Positions 8,987 to 18,032 of a DNA stretch of 64,000 bases are shown here, in pieces. The stretch is from contig CAWDZA010000002.1 in assembly GCA_963806635.1 (NCBI GenBank), positions 1 to 64,000 of the forward strand, given 5' to 3'. The first letter of the stretch is position 1; the number at the start of each line of letters is the position of its first letter. Below the pieces are notes generated by a model. It was not told the origin of the DNA. It ran no database searches and worked only from the letters and a program-made list of their open reading frames with translations. This DNA is from CAVVEQ01 sp963806635. GTDB lineage: Bacteria > Chloroflexota > Anaerolineae > Anaerolineales > Anaerolineaceae. The position numbers were made by a program, and so were the translations under genes.

Positions 8987-9574
8987 TGGATATGCAATTC
9001 CCGCTCTGGAAGCGGGTTCTTCGCCACTTTCTACCCCTCGCGGCAGTCATTGTGGCCGGTTTTGCATTTAGTTACCTCCTGGTTCAGCAGCAGTTGCGAA
9101 TGGGCGCCAACGATCCCCAGGTGCAGATGGCTGAAGATGCGAGCCCGCGCTCTGGCCTTCACCGCCGGGGTGGACCAGGTGGTGCCCACTCAGAAGGTGG
9201 ATGTGAGCCGCAGCCTGGCGCCGTTTTTGATCGTTTACGATTCCAGCGGAAAGGTGCTGGGTTCTTCCGCTGACCTTAATGGCAGTACACCCGAACTGCC
9301 CGAAGGGGTGCTTCAGGCTTCGCTGAAAAATGGGGAGAACAGGGTCACCTGGCAGCCCGCGCAGGGCGTGCGAATCGCCGCGGTGATCAAGCCGGTGGAG
9401 ACCCAGGCGATGGGCATGCCTGCCTACGTTCTTGCCGGGCGCTCCTTGCGCGAATCCGAAGCGCGGGCGGACCAATTCCTGCAGCTTACCGCGGCGGGCA
9501 TGGTATTCACCCTGCTGGCGGTCTTGGTTATTGTGATCGGGGTGGAATGGATCTTCCACCCGAAGAAAGAGTGA
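8986..9574 (+). CDS. Membrane sensor-like protein with extracytoplasmic domain (one frameshift)
   Basis: About 195 residues: an N-terminal membrane helix (about 15-32), an extracytoplasmic domain of some 120 residues (FLIVYDSSGKVLGSSADL, then AYVLAGRSLRESEAR) and a C-terminal helix (about 165-188) ending HPKKE. The pattern DSSGKVLGSS is like a dCache/PAS-type sensor strand. The frame moves one base near 9140; one base must be removed. It sits between the GGDEF and HD-GYP genes, with ATG 8986 overlapping the first and the stop 3 bases before the second, so it may feed a signal into cyclic-di-GMP turnover (inference). Confidence 0.65.
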
Positions 9575-9577
9575 GTT

Positions 9578-10240
9578 ATGCCAACCGAGGATATCACCAC
9601 CCCCCATTCCCTGGCACTTGGCGAATTGATGCTCGCCTTTGACGCCACTATTGAAAGCCTTTCCAGGGCTCTGGACCTGCGCGAGAACATCGCCCCGGGT
9701 CATTCCGCCCGCGTGGCCGAAAACACCATCCGTATTGCGCTGCGCATTGGGGTCCCCGAGGAGCGTATCGTCCATATCCGCCGGGGATGCTGGCTGCATG
9801 ATTTCGGCAAGATCGGCATCCCGGATACCATCCTGAAAAAGACCGGCAGCCTGACCACCGAGGAGTGGGGCGAGATGCACGAGCACCCCAATATCGCCTA
9901 CCAGTTCCTGTGGCCTATTGTGTACCTTCGTCCGGCCATCGACATCCCCTACTGCCACCACGAAAAATGGGATGGCACCGGTTACCCGCGCGGGCTGGCT
10001 GAAGACCAGATCCCTTTCGAGGCGCGCATCTTCGCCGTGATCGATACGTTTGAGATCCTCACCTCCGACCGTCCCTACCGCCTGGCCTGGAACGAGGATA
10101 AGGCCATCGAGTACATCATGAGCCAATCCGGGCTTTCCTTCGACCCAGCCGTGGTGGCGGCTTTCATGGTCATGGTCGGGGAGGATAAAAAAGTACGCCG
10201 CAAAACCGGCTCGCTGGGCACGCCGCCTCCACAGCCTTGA
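9578..10240 (+). CDS. HD-GYP domain phosphodiesterase
   Basis: 220 residues, a stand-alone HD-GYP domain expected to hydrolyse cyclic-di-GMP. The catalytic HD pair is in CWLHDFGKIG (about residues 65-74), and the second motif HHEKWDGTGYPRGL (about 126-139) includes the GYP triplet intact; RIFAVIDTFEILTSDRPYR is the usual following helix. The gene begins 3 bases after the sensor-like gene and is followed by a strong terminator, so GGDEF, sensor and HD-GYP form a three-gene unit that can both make and degrade the second messenger. Confidence 0.92.
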   Translation: MPTEDITTPHSLALGELMLAFDATIESLSRALDLRENIAPGHSARVAENTIRIALRIGVPEERIVHIRRGCWLHDFGKIGIPDTILKKTGSLTTEEWGEMHEHPNIAYQFLWPIVYLRPAIDIPYCHHEKWDGTGYPRGLAEDQIPFEARIFAVIDTFEILTSDRPYRLAWNEDKAIEYIMSQSGLSFDPAVVAAFMVMVGEDKKVRRKTGSLGTPPPQP

Positions 10241-10247
10241 GTTCCCC

Positions 10248-10272
10248 GCCCCTCTTTGGAGGGGCTTTTTTC
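10248..10272 (+). terminator. Rho-independent terminator
   Basis: GCCCCTC (10248-10254), loop TTTG, GAGGGGC (10259-10265), then T run. It ends the cyclic-di-GMP operon. Confidence 0.85.
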
Positions 10273-10309
10273 TTAACTGAATCTAACAGAACTGTTAAGC
10301 AAATATTAT

Positions 10310-10355
10310 TGACTTTGTTCCGGCAGGAGAATAAAATAATACCAACCGGTCGGTT
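10310..10355 (+). promoter_or_regulatory. Promoter and TetR-type operator
   Basis: TTGACT (10310-10315), 16-base spacer, TAAAAT (10332-10337). At the expected start point lies the inverted repeat AACCG-GT-CGGTT (10344-10355), a typical TetR-family operator shape, 15 bases before the regulator's ATG. This predicts autorepression. Confidence 0.7.
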
Positions 10356-10370
10356 TTGAAAGCGAGCGTT

Positions 10371-10967
10371 ATGCAGGAAAGATCCTTGGAAACCCGCGCA
10401 GGCATTTTGGACGCAGCCGTCACCCTTTTCGCTGATAAAGGGTACGATGCCACCGGCGTGGCTGAGATCTGCGCCGCGGCCGGCGTGAGCAAGGGCGCCT
10501 TCTACCACCACTTCCCCTCCAAGCAGGCGGTTTTCCTGGCGATCCTGGAGGAGTGGCTGGCAGCGCTCGATATCCAAATGGAACAGAAACTCACCGAGGC
10601 GGAGGATATCCCAGGCGGCCTGATCGAAATGGCAAGCCTCACAAAGGATATCTTCTCGGCTGCCGGCGGGCACCTGTCGATGTTCATCGAATTCTGGAGC
10701 CAATCCCTGCACGACCCGGAGATCTGGAGAGCCACGGTGGATCCCTACCGGCGTTACACCCGCCTTTTCGCGGGGTATATCCAGCGCGGGATCGAGGAAG
10801 GCTCTCTGCGCCCGGTGGATACCGATGCCGCCGCCCGTTTGATCGTCGGGCTGGCAGTTGGGCTGCTGGCGCAGGGCTTGATGGACCCGGATTCCGCCGA
10901 CTGGGGCAATACCGCGGTCAGGAGTATGGAGTTGGTCATTAATGGACTGAAAAGGGAGGATAAATGA
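10371..10967 (+). CDS. TetR/AcrR family transcriptional regulator
   Basis: 198 residues. The N-terminal helix-turn-helix is clear: GILDAAVTLFADKGYDATGV followed by AAGVSKGAFYHHFPSKQAV (residues about 12-50), the standard TetR DNA-binding region. The C-terminal ligand domain is generic. ATG 10371 is preferred over TTG 10356, which overlaps the operator. Its stop overlaps the next start (ATGA, 10964-10967), so it is translationally coupled to the epimerase and likely controls it and itself through the operator at 10344. Confidence 0.92.
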   Translation: MQERSLETRAGILDAAVTLFADKGYDATGVAEICAAAGVSKGAFYHHFPSKQAVFLAILEEWLAALDIQMEQKLTEAEDIPGGLIEMASLTKDIFSAAGGHLSMFIEFWSQSLHDPEIWRATVDPYRRYTRLFAGYIQRGIEEGSLRPVDTDAAARLIVGLAVGLLAQGLMDPDSADWGNTAVRSMELVINGLKREDK

Positions 10968-11981
10968 ATCTTGTCACCGGTGCCACGGGGCACATTGGCA
11001 ACGTGGTCATCCGCGAGCTGCTCATCCGCGGCAAGAAAGTGCGCGCGTTCGTCCTTCCCGGCGAAGACCTGACCCCCCTGCGCGGTCTCGATATTGAGAT
11101 CGCTGAGGGGAATGTTCTTGACCCTGCCAGCCTGGAGGCAGCCATGCGGGGGGTCAAAACGGTCTACCACCTTGCGGGAATGATCTCGATCATGCCCGGC
11201 GAATATGAGAAAATGCGCCGGGTGAACGTGGATGGCACCGCAAACGTGATCGCCGCCGCGCGGCGGGCGCGCGTAAAAAAGCTGGTCTACACCTCTTCCA
11301 TCCACGCGCTCAGGCGCATCCCGGAAGGAAGCGTGATCGACGAAAGCGTGGATTTCGACCCGAATAACCGCATGGGGGATTACGACTGCACCAAGGCGCG
11401 AGGCTTCGCTGGCAGTATTAAATGCCGCCGCGCAGGGTTTCAACGCTGTGATCGTCTGCCCGACGGGTGTGATCGGACCCTACGACTACAAGAAATCCGA
11501 GATGGGCACCCTGCTGCTGGATTGGACCCGCCACAAGCCGTCGGTTCTGATCGAAGGCTGCTATGATTTCGTGGATGTCCGCGACGTGGCCCGCGGGCAC
11601 GTGCTGGCTGGCGAGAAAGGCCGCCGCGGCGAGGTGTATATCCTCTCCGGCGAGCGCATCCGCCTCACCCGCCTGATGGAGCTGGTGCACGAGAATGCCG
11701 CCACATACCAACCCGCGCTGAAGATCCCCATCCCGCTGGCGAAATTCGTCTCCCGCTTCACCCCGGCCTACTACCGCGCAACGGGCGGGAAGCCGCAATT
11801 CACACCCTATTCCATTGAAACCGTGCTGAGCAATTCGCATTTCAGCAACGCCAAGGCATCCCGTGAACTGGGCTTTAAAGCCCGTTCCCTGGAGCACACC
11901 ATCAGCGATACCCTGCGCTGGTTCCTCGAAAACCAGCGCCTGTTCCGCAAGATCAAAAAATCCCGCGCGAACGGTTCCTGA
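10964..11981 (+). CDS. NAD-dependent epimerase/dehydratase, extended SDR (one frameshift)
   Basis: About 338 residues. The Rossmann motif TGATGHIG is at residues 5-12, the catalytic Tyr-x3-Lys is seen as YDCTK near residue 142, and TSSIHAL carries the catalytic Ser. The substrate could be a nucleotide sugar or a ketone such as dihydroflavonol-type compounds; the sequence does not decide. The frame moves one base near 11405, between YDCTKA and ASLAVLNAAAQG; removing one base restores the family sequence. Coupled to the TetR gene by an ATGA overlap. Confidence 0.85.
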
Positions 11982-12004
11982 TCCCTCACTGGCGGCAAAC
12001 GTTA

Positions 12005-12835
12005 ATGGTTGAAAATTTCCCCCTCGAAAAAAAGATCGCTCTGGTGACCGGTGCCTCCAGCGGAATAGGACTGGCAACCGCCAGCGCCCTTGCCCGCGAG
12101 GGGTTCCTGGTCATCCTTCTAGCCAGGCGCGAGCAGCGGCTGGAGGCGGCGGCACGATCGATCCGCGCGGGCGGGGGGGAATGCGAGGTTCTGCCAGCCG
12201 ATATCTCCCTTCCGGAAGAGCGCGAGCGTGTCTTTCAGCAGGTGATGGGCACCCATGGCTCCCTGGATCTCCTGGTCAACAACGCAGGTTCAGGCTATTA
12301 CGGGTACGCCGCTGAGATGCCCTGGGAAACTGCCCGCGCGATCCTCGAGGTCAATATCTCCGCCATCGTTCACCTCACCCTGCGCTTCCTGCCGGGCATG
12401 AAGGCCCGCGGCCGCGGGCAGGTGATCAACATCAGCTCGATCGCCGGGAAATTGCCCAACCAGGGTATCGCCATCTACTCGGGCAGTAAATCCTTCCTGG
12501 ATTCCTTCACCACCTCGATCTATCGCGAAATGCGCGGCACAGGGGTGCAGGTCTGCGGCCTTCGGCCCGGCCCGGTGGAATCCGAATTCTTTGATGCCGC
12601 CCAGAAGATCTCCAGCGGCAGCCGGCGCACGCCTGGTGAACTTTATGCCATCCCGCCGGAACAGGTCGCGCGGGCGGTGATCCGCCTGGTACGTCATCCG
12701 CAGCGCAAAGCCTACGTTCCCTGGTATATGATCTTTTCCCCGCTGCTCGAGCTGCTCTTTGGCTGGGCGATCGACCTGGTGGGACCAGTGCTGTTGAAAT
12801 CAAAATCCCCAACCCCATCCAAAGGGGTAAAATAA
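12005..12835 (+). CDS. Classical short-chain dehydrogenase/reductase
   Basis: 276 residues. The cofactor motif TGASSGIG is at residues 15-22, NNAG near 90, the catalytic Ser in NISSIAG near 143 and YSGSK near 156-160 (Tyr and Lys of the active site). A basic residue pair after the second strand (ARRE) suggests NADP(H). The C-terminal hydrophobic segment (about 240-262) resembles the membrane-associated SDRs that reduce long-chain or acyl substrates. The gene lies 23 bases after the epimerase, probably in the same transcript. Confidence 0.9.
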   Translation: MVENFPLEKKIALVTGASSGIGLATASALAREGFLVILLARREQRLEAAARSIRAGGGECEVLPADISLPEERERVFQQVMGTHGSLDLLVNNAGSGYYGYAAEMPWETARAILEVNISAIVHLTLRFLPGMKARGRGQVINISSIAGKLPNQGIAIYSGSKSFLDSFTTSIYREMRGTGVQVCGLRPGPVESEFFDAAQKISSGSRRTPGELYAIPPEQVARAVIRLVRHPQRKAYVPWYMIFSPLLELLFGWAIDLVGPVLLKSKSPTPSKGVK

Positions 12836-12859
12836 CCCAATGATCCTGAGGAGAAACCG

Positions 12860-13724
12860 ATGAAAATTGTGACCGACCGTGGAATGGACCTGGCTCCCAG
12901 CCAGCTGGAAGGCTTGGATATCACCTATGCCCCGCTCCGCTTTACGCTCAACGGGAAAAGCTACTGCCAGCGGGGTGGATATGCAGCCGGACGAGTTTTA
13001 TGAGATCCTCAGCAAGACGGATAGTTTTCCCACCACCTCGCAGCCATCCAGCGGTGATTTTGCCGAGATCTACCGCGAACTGGCCAAATCCGGGGAGGAG
13101 ATCCTTTCGATCCACATTTCTTCGGGATTGAGCGGGACGATGAACTCCGCCAGGCTTGGCGCCGAAATGGTTCCGGAAGCGAAAGTGACCTTCATCGATA
13201 GCCACACCCTCTCCTGCCCGCTGGGCTGGCAGGTGGAAGCGGCTGCCCGCGCCGCGCGGGCCGGGTGGAGCCTCGAAAAGATCAAGGGCAAATTGGCCGA
13301 GATCAGCGATAAAGCCAATGGGATCTACACCCTGGCGGAACTCAAATACCTTATCCACGGCGGCAGGATCAGCCACATGAAGGCGCTGGTCGCTTCGGTG
13401 TTGAATATCAAACCGATCATCACCGTGGAAAAAGAAAAGGGCACGTATATTACGGTGGGTCAGGATTTCACCCTGAATAAAGCGATCGTCAAGATCGCGG
13501 ATATCGTCACCAAATGGTACGCCGGGGAGACCAAACTGCGCGTGCAACCCCTGCATGGCAAGAACCCGGAGGGGGCGGCTCTGCTGGTGGAAAAAATGAA
13601 GGAGCGCTTCGAACTGGTGTTGGAACCGCTGACCCCCATCGCCCCGGTGCTGGGCGCGCATACCGGACCTTCCATGCTGGGCATGGCAGTGGGTCCGGCG
13701 AATCTTTTTGCCGATATTCCCTAA
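12860..13724 (+). CDS. DegV family fatty-acid-binding protein (one frameshift)
   Basis: About 287 residues of the EDD/DegV fold, which binds a fatty acid and, as FakB, presents it to the kinase FakA. The opening MKIVTDRGMDLAPSQL, then SGLSGTMNSARLGAEM and LAELKYLIHGGRI are family landmarks; TTSQPSSGDF carries the conserved TSQPS segment. The frame slips one base near 12975, between GKSYC and SGVDMQPDEF; one base must be removed. ATG 12860 has GAGGAGA upstream. No FakA gene is in the window. Confidence 0.88.
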
Positions 13725-13731
13725 AAAAACT

Positions 13732-13765
13732 TCACCCCCGGGCATTATCGCCGGGGGTGATTTAT
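13732..13765. terminator. Bidirectional-looking terminator
   Basis: TCACCCCCGG (13732-13741) pairs with CCGGGGGTGA (13751-13760). A T-rich stretch follows on the plus strand and a T run on the minus strand. It lies between the convergent DegV and NERD-like genes. Confidence 0.8.
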
Positions 13766-13784
13766 TACCAACATAATTCAGGGT

Positions 13785-14501
13785 TTAATCCTCTTCCTCT
13801 TCTTCATTCCACGCCGCGGCGATGCGGCTATCCAGGAAGGTGCGCGCGCGGGCATAGATCTCATCGCTGAGCTTCGTACCCTTCGCGCCGATGTGGGTCT
13901 TGAACTTCTCGGGGGTACAGACCAGGATAGGCGCGTTCTTCACCTTGATCAGCGCGCGCGGGTGAACAAAGACCACCATCGCTTCCACCGGGATTCTCTG
14001 CCCGCCCTCCACCGCCAGGTGGTCGGATAGGTTGGCGGCCGCGTCCTGGGCTTCCTTGATTGGGTTGCCAAGGTGTTCCTCCACGATCCAGCGGATGGCG
14101 CGCCCCACCGTCATCTGTTCCTTCCACTTGCCCTTATCGAACAGAAAGTCGCCCTCGATATTCACCGTTTCCACCACAACCGCTTTTTCGGGGGTGAGCA
14201 GCACGTGATCGTAGGGCAGGTCCGGGTAATGATAGAAGCGGTAGGAGTTGGTCATGCCCTTCAGCGCGTTATCCAGGGTATCCTCGGGGCGGGGTTTCTT
14301 CACCCAGCGGTTGGCAAAATAGATGCCCACCACCGAGGCCGCGCCGCCCAGAATGATAAACCCCAGGGCAAGATAGTAATAGGCAGGCAGGAAGAAGTTC
14401 ACCAGCACGCCTGCCAGCAGGACGAACAACCCGCCCACGCTGAAAGCGTTGGAAATGGTGCCCATGCGGCGCATTTTGGGGATATTGCGCAGACTTTTCA
14501 T
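13785..14501 (-). CDS. Membrane protein with NERD-like domain
   Basis: 238 residues: two membrane helices (about 20-41 and 43-63), then a soluble region beginning NALKGMTNSYRFYHY. The pattern VLLTPEKAVVVET, FDKGKWKE, NPIKEAQDAA and VPVEAMVVFVHPRA resembles the nuclease-related (NERD-like) fold, whose role is uncertain; no clear catalytic set is seen, so the assignment is tentative. The tail is acidic (EEEEED). ATG 14501 overlaps the TGA of the FGGY kinase gene and follows GAGGTG, so it is coupled to that gene. Confidence 0.65.
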   Translation of the reverse strand: MKSLRNIPKMRRMGTISNAFSVGGLFVLLAGVLVNFFLPAYYYLALGFIILGGAASVVGIYFANRWVKKPRPEDTLDNALKGMTNSYRFYHYPDLPYDHVLLTPEKAVVVETVNIEGDFLFDKGKWKEQMTVGRAIRWIVEEHLGNPIKEAQDAAANLSDHLAVEGGQRIPVEAMVVFVHPRALIKVKNAPILVCTPEKFKTHIGAKGTKLSDEIYARARTFLDSRIAAAWNEEEEED

Positions 14502-16031
14502 TTCACCTCGTAGAGTTTGCGGTAAACCGGCGCCAATCCTTCATAGAGCGCGCGGTAACTTTCATACAAGTCATTATACCGGTTGGCAAGCTCCGCTCGG
14601 GGCTCCACCCGCCGGGCGATGCCGATCAGGTCATCCACCGCTTCCATGTTCGGGTAGATACCCATGCCCACCGCAACGGTCAGCGCGGCGCCCATCGCGC
14701 CTGCCTCCAGGGGATGCTCCACGATGTTCAGCTCCCGTCCGGTGATATCGGCGATGATCTGGGTCCAGATGGGGCTGGTGGAACCGCCGCCGATGGCGTT
14801 GATCTCCTTCAGCTCCAGCCCGGTCTTTTCCATCGCTTCGCAGATCCAGCGCACGTGATACGCCACGCCTTCCATCACCGCCCGCGCCAGATGTGCCTTG
14901 GTGTGGCTCATGGTCATCCCATTGAAGCCGCCGCGGGCGTAGTGATCCAGCACCGGGGCGCGCTCGCCGGAAAGCCAGGGGGTGAAGATCAGCTTATCCG
15001 CGCCGGGCGGGGTGGATGCCACCATATCTCCCAGCAGCGCGTAGGTGGAAATGCCCCGTTCCTCGGCCGCGCGGGCTTCCTCCTGGCAGAAGAGATCGCG
15101 GAACCACATCAGCGCCCCGCCGCCGGTTTCCATCTCGCCGGCGATGACGAATTTATCCGGGTCGATGTGGTTCAGCCCCCAGTAGGGTTTCTCGGGATCG
15201 TTGATGAATTTGGCGGTGGAGACCCCCACCCAGGTGGCGGTGCCGATGCACAGGTGCGCCTTGCCGGCTTTGTTGGCGCCCGCGCCGGATTGGGCCACGC
15301 CCACATCCCCGGCGCAGATCACCACGGGCGTGCCGGCTGCCAGCCCGGTCTCGGCCGCGGCTGTTTCAGAAACCTCGCCGATCACATCCGTGCAGGGGTA
15401 GGCGGGCGGCAGTTTATCGCGCGGGATGCCCAGCCGATCCAGCACCTGCTGCGACCATTCCTTTTTCTGCGGGTCGAACAGGAAATAGACCGAGGCGCCG
15501 TGCCAGTCGGTGGCGATCCTGCCGGTGAGGCGGAAGATGATGTATTCCTTGCAGTCCAGCAGCTGGGCGGTGCGCTTCCAGAGCTCCGGGCGCTCCTCCT
15601 TCAGCCACAGGATCTTGGGAATGATATCCTTGGCAGTGGGGATGTTGCCGGTCTTTTCAAAGAGGAAGCGCGGGGTATCGCCTCTCAGGATGCGGTCCGC
15701 CTGCGGCACCGAGCGCAGGTCCAGCCAGCTGAGCATGGGGGTGACGGGCGTGCCTTTCTCATCCACCGGCAGCAGGTTGAACATCTGCGCCGAGATGCCC
15801 ACCCCCAGGATCTCCAGCGGGTCGATGCCGGCTTTCCGCGATCACCTTGCGGGTGGTCGCGGCGACCGTGCGCCAGAGCTCTTCGGGGTCCTGCTCCGCC
15901 CACTCCGCCTGGGGGTAATAAATGCCGTAATCCTGGTAAGCGCAGTGGATCACCCTGCCCTGCAGGTCGGTGAGCACGGCTTTATCGCCGCCGGTACCGG
16001 TATCGTGCGCGAGAATATATTTTTTGGTCAT
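14498..16031 (-). CDS. FGGY-family carbohydrate kinase, xylulokinase-like (one frameshift)
   Basis: About 510 residues, usual length for FGGY sugar kinases, which phosphorylate pentuloses, glycerol and related polyols. N-terminal DTGTGGDKAVL (phosphate-1 motif), GVGISAQMF near 80, the catalytic-site CAGDVGVAQSGAG, and the C-terminal adenosine motif AIGGGSTSPIW are visible. It is closest in feel to xylulokinases, but the substrate is unproven. The frame shifts one base near 15835 between KVIAES and GIDPLEILG; removing one base restores it. ATG 16031 follows AAAGGA. A hairpin at 16045-16078 separates it from the aminotransferase gene. Confidence 0.85.
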
Positions 16032-16044
16032 GCGAGGTCCTTTC

Positions 16045-16078
16045 AAAAAGAACCCTCGCGTCCCTGAGGGTTCTTTTT
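16045..16078. terminator. Strong bidirectional terminator
   Basis: AAAAAGAACCCTC (16045-16057) pairs perfectly with GAGGGTTCTTTTT (16066-16078). The flanking A and T tracts make it functional on either strand. It lies inside the minus-strand block, so the FGGY-NERD pair may depend on readthrough or on its own promoter. Confidence 0.85.
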
Positions 16079-16092
16079 GATCTCATGATTGG

Positions 16093-17199
16093 TTATTTTT
16101 TGGCTGCCAGGGTGTCCTGCACGTACTGGCGGAAGACGCGGATGAAATCCTGGTTCATGGAAGGCGTCCCCACCGTCACCCGCATGAGACCCGCCTTGGC
16201 GCCGTGACCTTCCATGGGGCGGATGAAGATCCCGCGCGCGATCATATCGTCACGCATATCCAGGGAGGGCTTCCCCAGAATGGAAGCGTCAAAAAGCACA
16301 AAGTTGCCCTCGCTGGGGTAGGCTTTGATCCCGGGGATCTCATCCAATTGTTCGATCAGGAAGGTGCGGCCCTCGATGGTGTTCTTGCGTTTGCGCTCGT
16401 GGTCGGCTTCATCCTGCAGGACGGCTTCCGCAGCGGCCAGTGCCAGCAGGCTCACGTTCCAGGGGATGCGCGAGCGATTGAGGTAGGCGATGATCTTCTC
16501 ATCCGCCAGGGCGTAGCCCACACGCATGCCGGCGATGCCGTAGGCTTTGGAAAGCGTGCGGTTGATGATCATGTGCGGATACTGCTGCAGCAGGTAGATG
16601 CGCGATTTCGGCTCCACCTCCAGCTCGAAATAGGCCTCATCCAGGAAGAGGGGAATGCCCAGGTCGAGCAGCTGTTTAAGGTCTTCATCGGCGATCATAT
16701 TACCGGTGGGGTTGTTGGGGCTGCAGATGAACATCAACTTCGTGTTTGGCGTCACTGCCTTGAGGATGGCGGGAATATCCCAGTAAAAATCCTCGCGCAT
16801 GGGTACCAGGATGGGGTTACCGCCGTTGATGCGCGTGCGGGTGACGTACATCGGAAAGGTGGGCACCGAGATGACCACATCCTCGCCGGGGGCAACGAAG
16901 GTGTGGATGATGAAATTGATCACATCGGTGGAGCCGTTGCCGAGGATGACGTTCTCGGGCTTAAGACCGGAACGCTTGCCGAGCAGCTCGCGCACGCGTT
17001 TGCCCGAGCCGGGGTAGAGGTTGCCCATGCGGGCGGCTTCCATCACCGCATCCAGCACCGACTGCGGCGGGGTGAGCAGGTTTTCGTTCGACATCATGCG
17101 CAGGATCTCGGGATGGTCCCAGGCAAAATCCATGTGTTTATCGCTGTAGGATTCCGCCTCCCGTACCCAGGGCACAATGAATTCTTCAATGGACTTCAT
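16093..17199 (-). CDS. Class I/II aminotransferase, HisC-like
   Basis: 368-residue PLP enzyme close in layout to histidinol-phosphate aminotransferase. SNENLLTPP at the N-terminus (substrate phosphate-binding region), SPNNPTGN near 170, FLDEAYFE near 191 (Asp pairing with PLP nitrogen), SKAYGIAGMRVG near 224 (the Lys forms the Schiff base) and LMRVTVG near 344. The neighbours are not histidine genes but a sugar kinase, a nucleotidyltransferase-like protein and a phosphoesterase, so another phosphorylated or amino substrate is possible (inference). Confidence 0.85.
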   Translation of the reverse strand: MKSIEEFIVPWVREAESYSDKHMDFAWDHPEILRMMSNENLLTPPQSVLDAVMEAARMGNLYPGSGKRVRELLGKRSGLKPENVILGNGSTDVINFIIHTFVAPGEDVVISVPTFPMYVTRTRINGGNPILVPMREDFYWDIPAILKAVTPNTKLMFICSPNNPTGNMIADEDLKQLLDLGIPLFLDEAYFELEVEPKSRIYLLQQYPHMIINRTLSKAYGIAGMRVGYALADEKIIAYLNRSRIPWNVSLLALAAAEAVLQDEADHERKRKNTIEGRTFLIEQLDEIPGIKAYPSEGNFVLFDASILGKPSLDMRDDMIARGIFIRPMEGHGAKAGLMRVTVGTPSMNQDFIRVFRQYVQDTLAAKK

Positions 17200-17235
17200 A
17201 TCAAGTAATTCCTTTCATTAACACAAAGAAACGGA

Positions 17236-18021
17236 TCAGCCCCGGTCTTCCAGGGCTTCCACGTCCTTGTACCATTTTTTCTTTTCGCCGATCACCGCGC
17301 GGGATCTCCACTTCAGTGATTTCGGGGCAGCGTCGATCCATGTGCGCAGCTCCTGGATATTTTCGCGCACCACACGGCGGTCGTCGTCGGTAAGCTGGGG
17401 ATATTTATCGAGGTAGGAAACGGTAAGATCCAGGTTGCCAGTGAGTGTGCGCCACAGCCCCCAATCGTCGCTGGTGAGCTGCGAGATCAGCTTGCCGTTG
17501 ATCATTTCCTTATCTTTATCCCCCACGCGGTGCTCGCGCATCAGCATGATCGTGTCGATGATGTCTTTTTCGTTGATCTGCACGATCTGCATCTTTTCGA
17601 TCACCAGCTCCGCCAACGGGATGGTGGGTTTATCCACCTCGAGTCGCCCTTTCAGCGGCAGCACGTGGCAGAAATCCAGCTTATCCAGGAAGACGTCGAT
17701 ATGCCGTCCGAATTTCTCCTCGTGGAAGACAAGCCGGAAATCCCCGAAGAGCCGGGTGACCATCTTATCCTCCTCATAGCCCAGCTCGGTGAGGAAGCGG
17801 GCGATATCCTTATACTGCCTGGAGTACCCGGCAAAATCGATATCGGTGAAGACGCGCCCCAGCGCCTCCTGGAAATATCCATATTTTGGGCAGTGGGTGC
17901 GGAAGGCCAGCGCGCCGATCAGGCGCAGCACAATGTGTTTGTATTCCGGCAGTTCCAGCGCTTCCAGGATGCGGCTGCGCTCATCCATAAACTCGGCCTG
18001 GATCTCTCCATATTTTCCCAT
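17236..18021 (-). CDS. Nucleotidyltransferase-like protein
   Basis: 261 residues. The region GALAFRTHCPKYGY, then VFTDIDFAGY (about 47-55 and 66) with a spaced acidic pair, and later GRHIDVFLDKL, looks like the nucleotidyltransferase (MNT/AbiEii-like) fold, in which these acids bind metal. The canonical GSxxxGxxxxxSDxD signature is not clean, so activity is uncertain. It sits 12 bases after the metallophosphoesterase gene on the same strand and upstream of the aminotransferase, indicating one operon. Start ATG 18021 follows AAAGGAAAA. Confidence 0.6.
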   Translation of the reverse strand: MGKYGEIQAEFMDERSRILEALELPEYKHIVLRLIGALAFRTHCPKYGYFQEALGRVFTDIDFAGYSRQYKDIARFLTELGYEEDKMVTRLFGDFRLVFHEEKFGRHIDVFLDKLDFCHVLPLKGRLEVDKPTIPLAELVIEKMQIVQINEKDIIDTIMLMREHRVGDKDKEMINGKLISQLTSDDWGLWRTLTGNLDLTVSYLDKYPQLTDDDRRVVRENIQELRTWIDAAPKSLKWRSRAVIGEKKKWYKDVEALEDRG

Positions 18022-18032
18022 ATTCTTTTCCT

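Noticed and set aside
14714..15973. Plus-strand open frame of 419 codons
   Set aside because: Antisense shadow of the FGGY kinase gene in GC-rich DNA.
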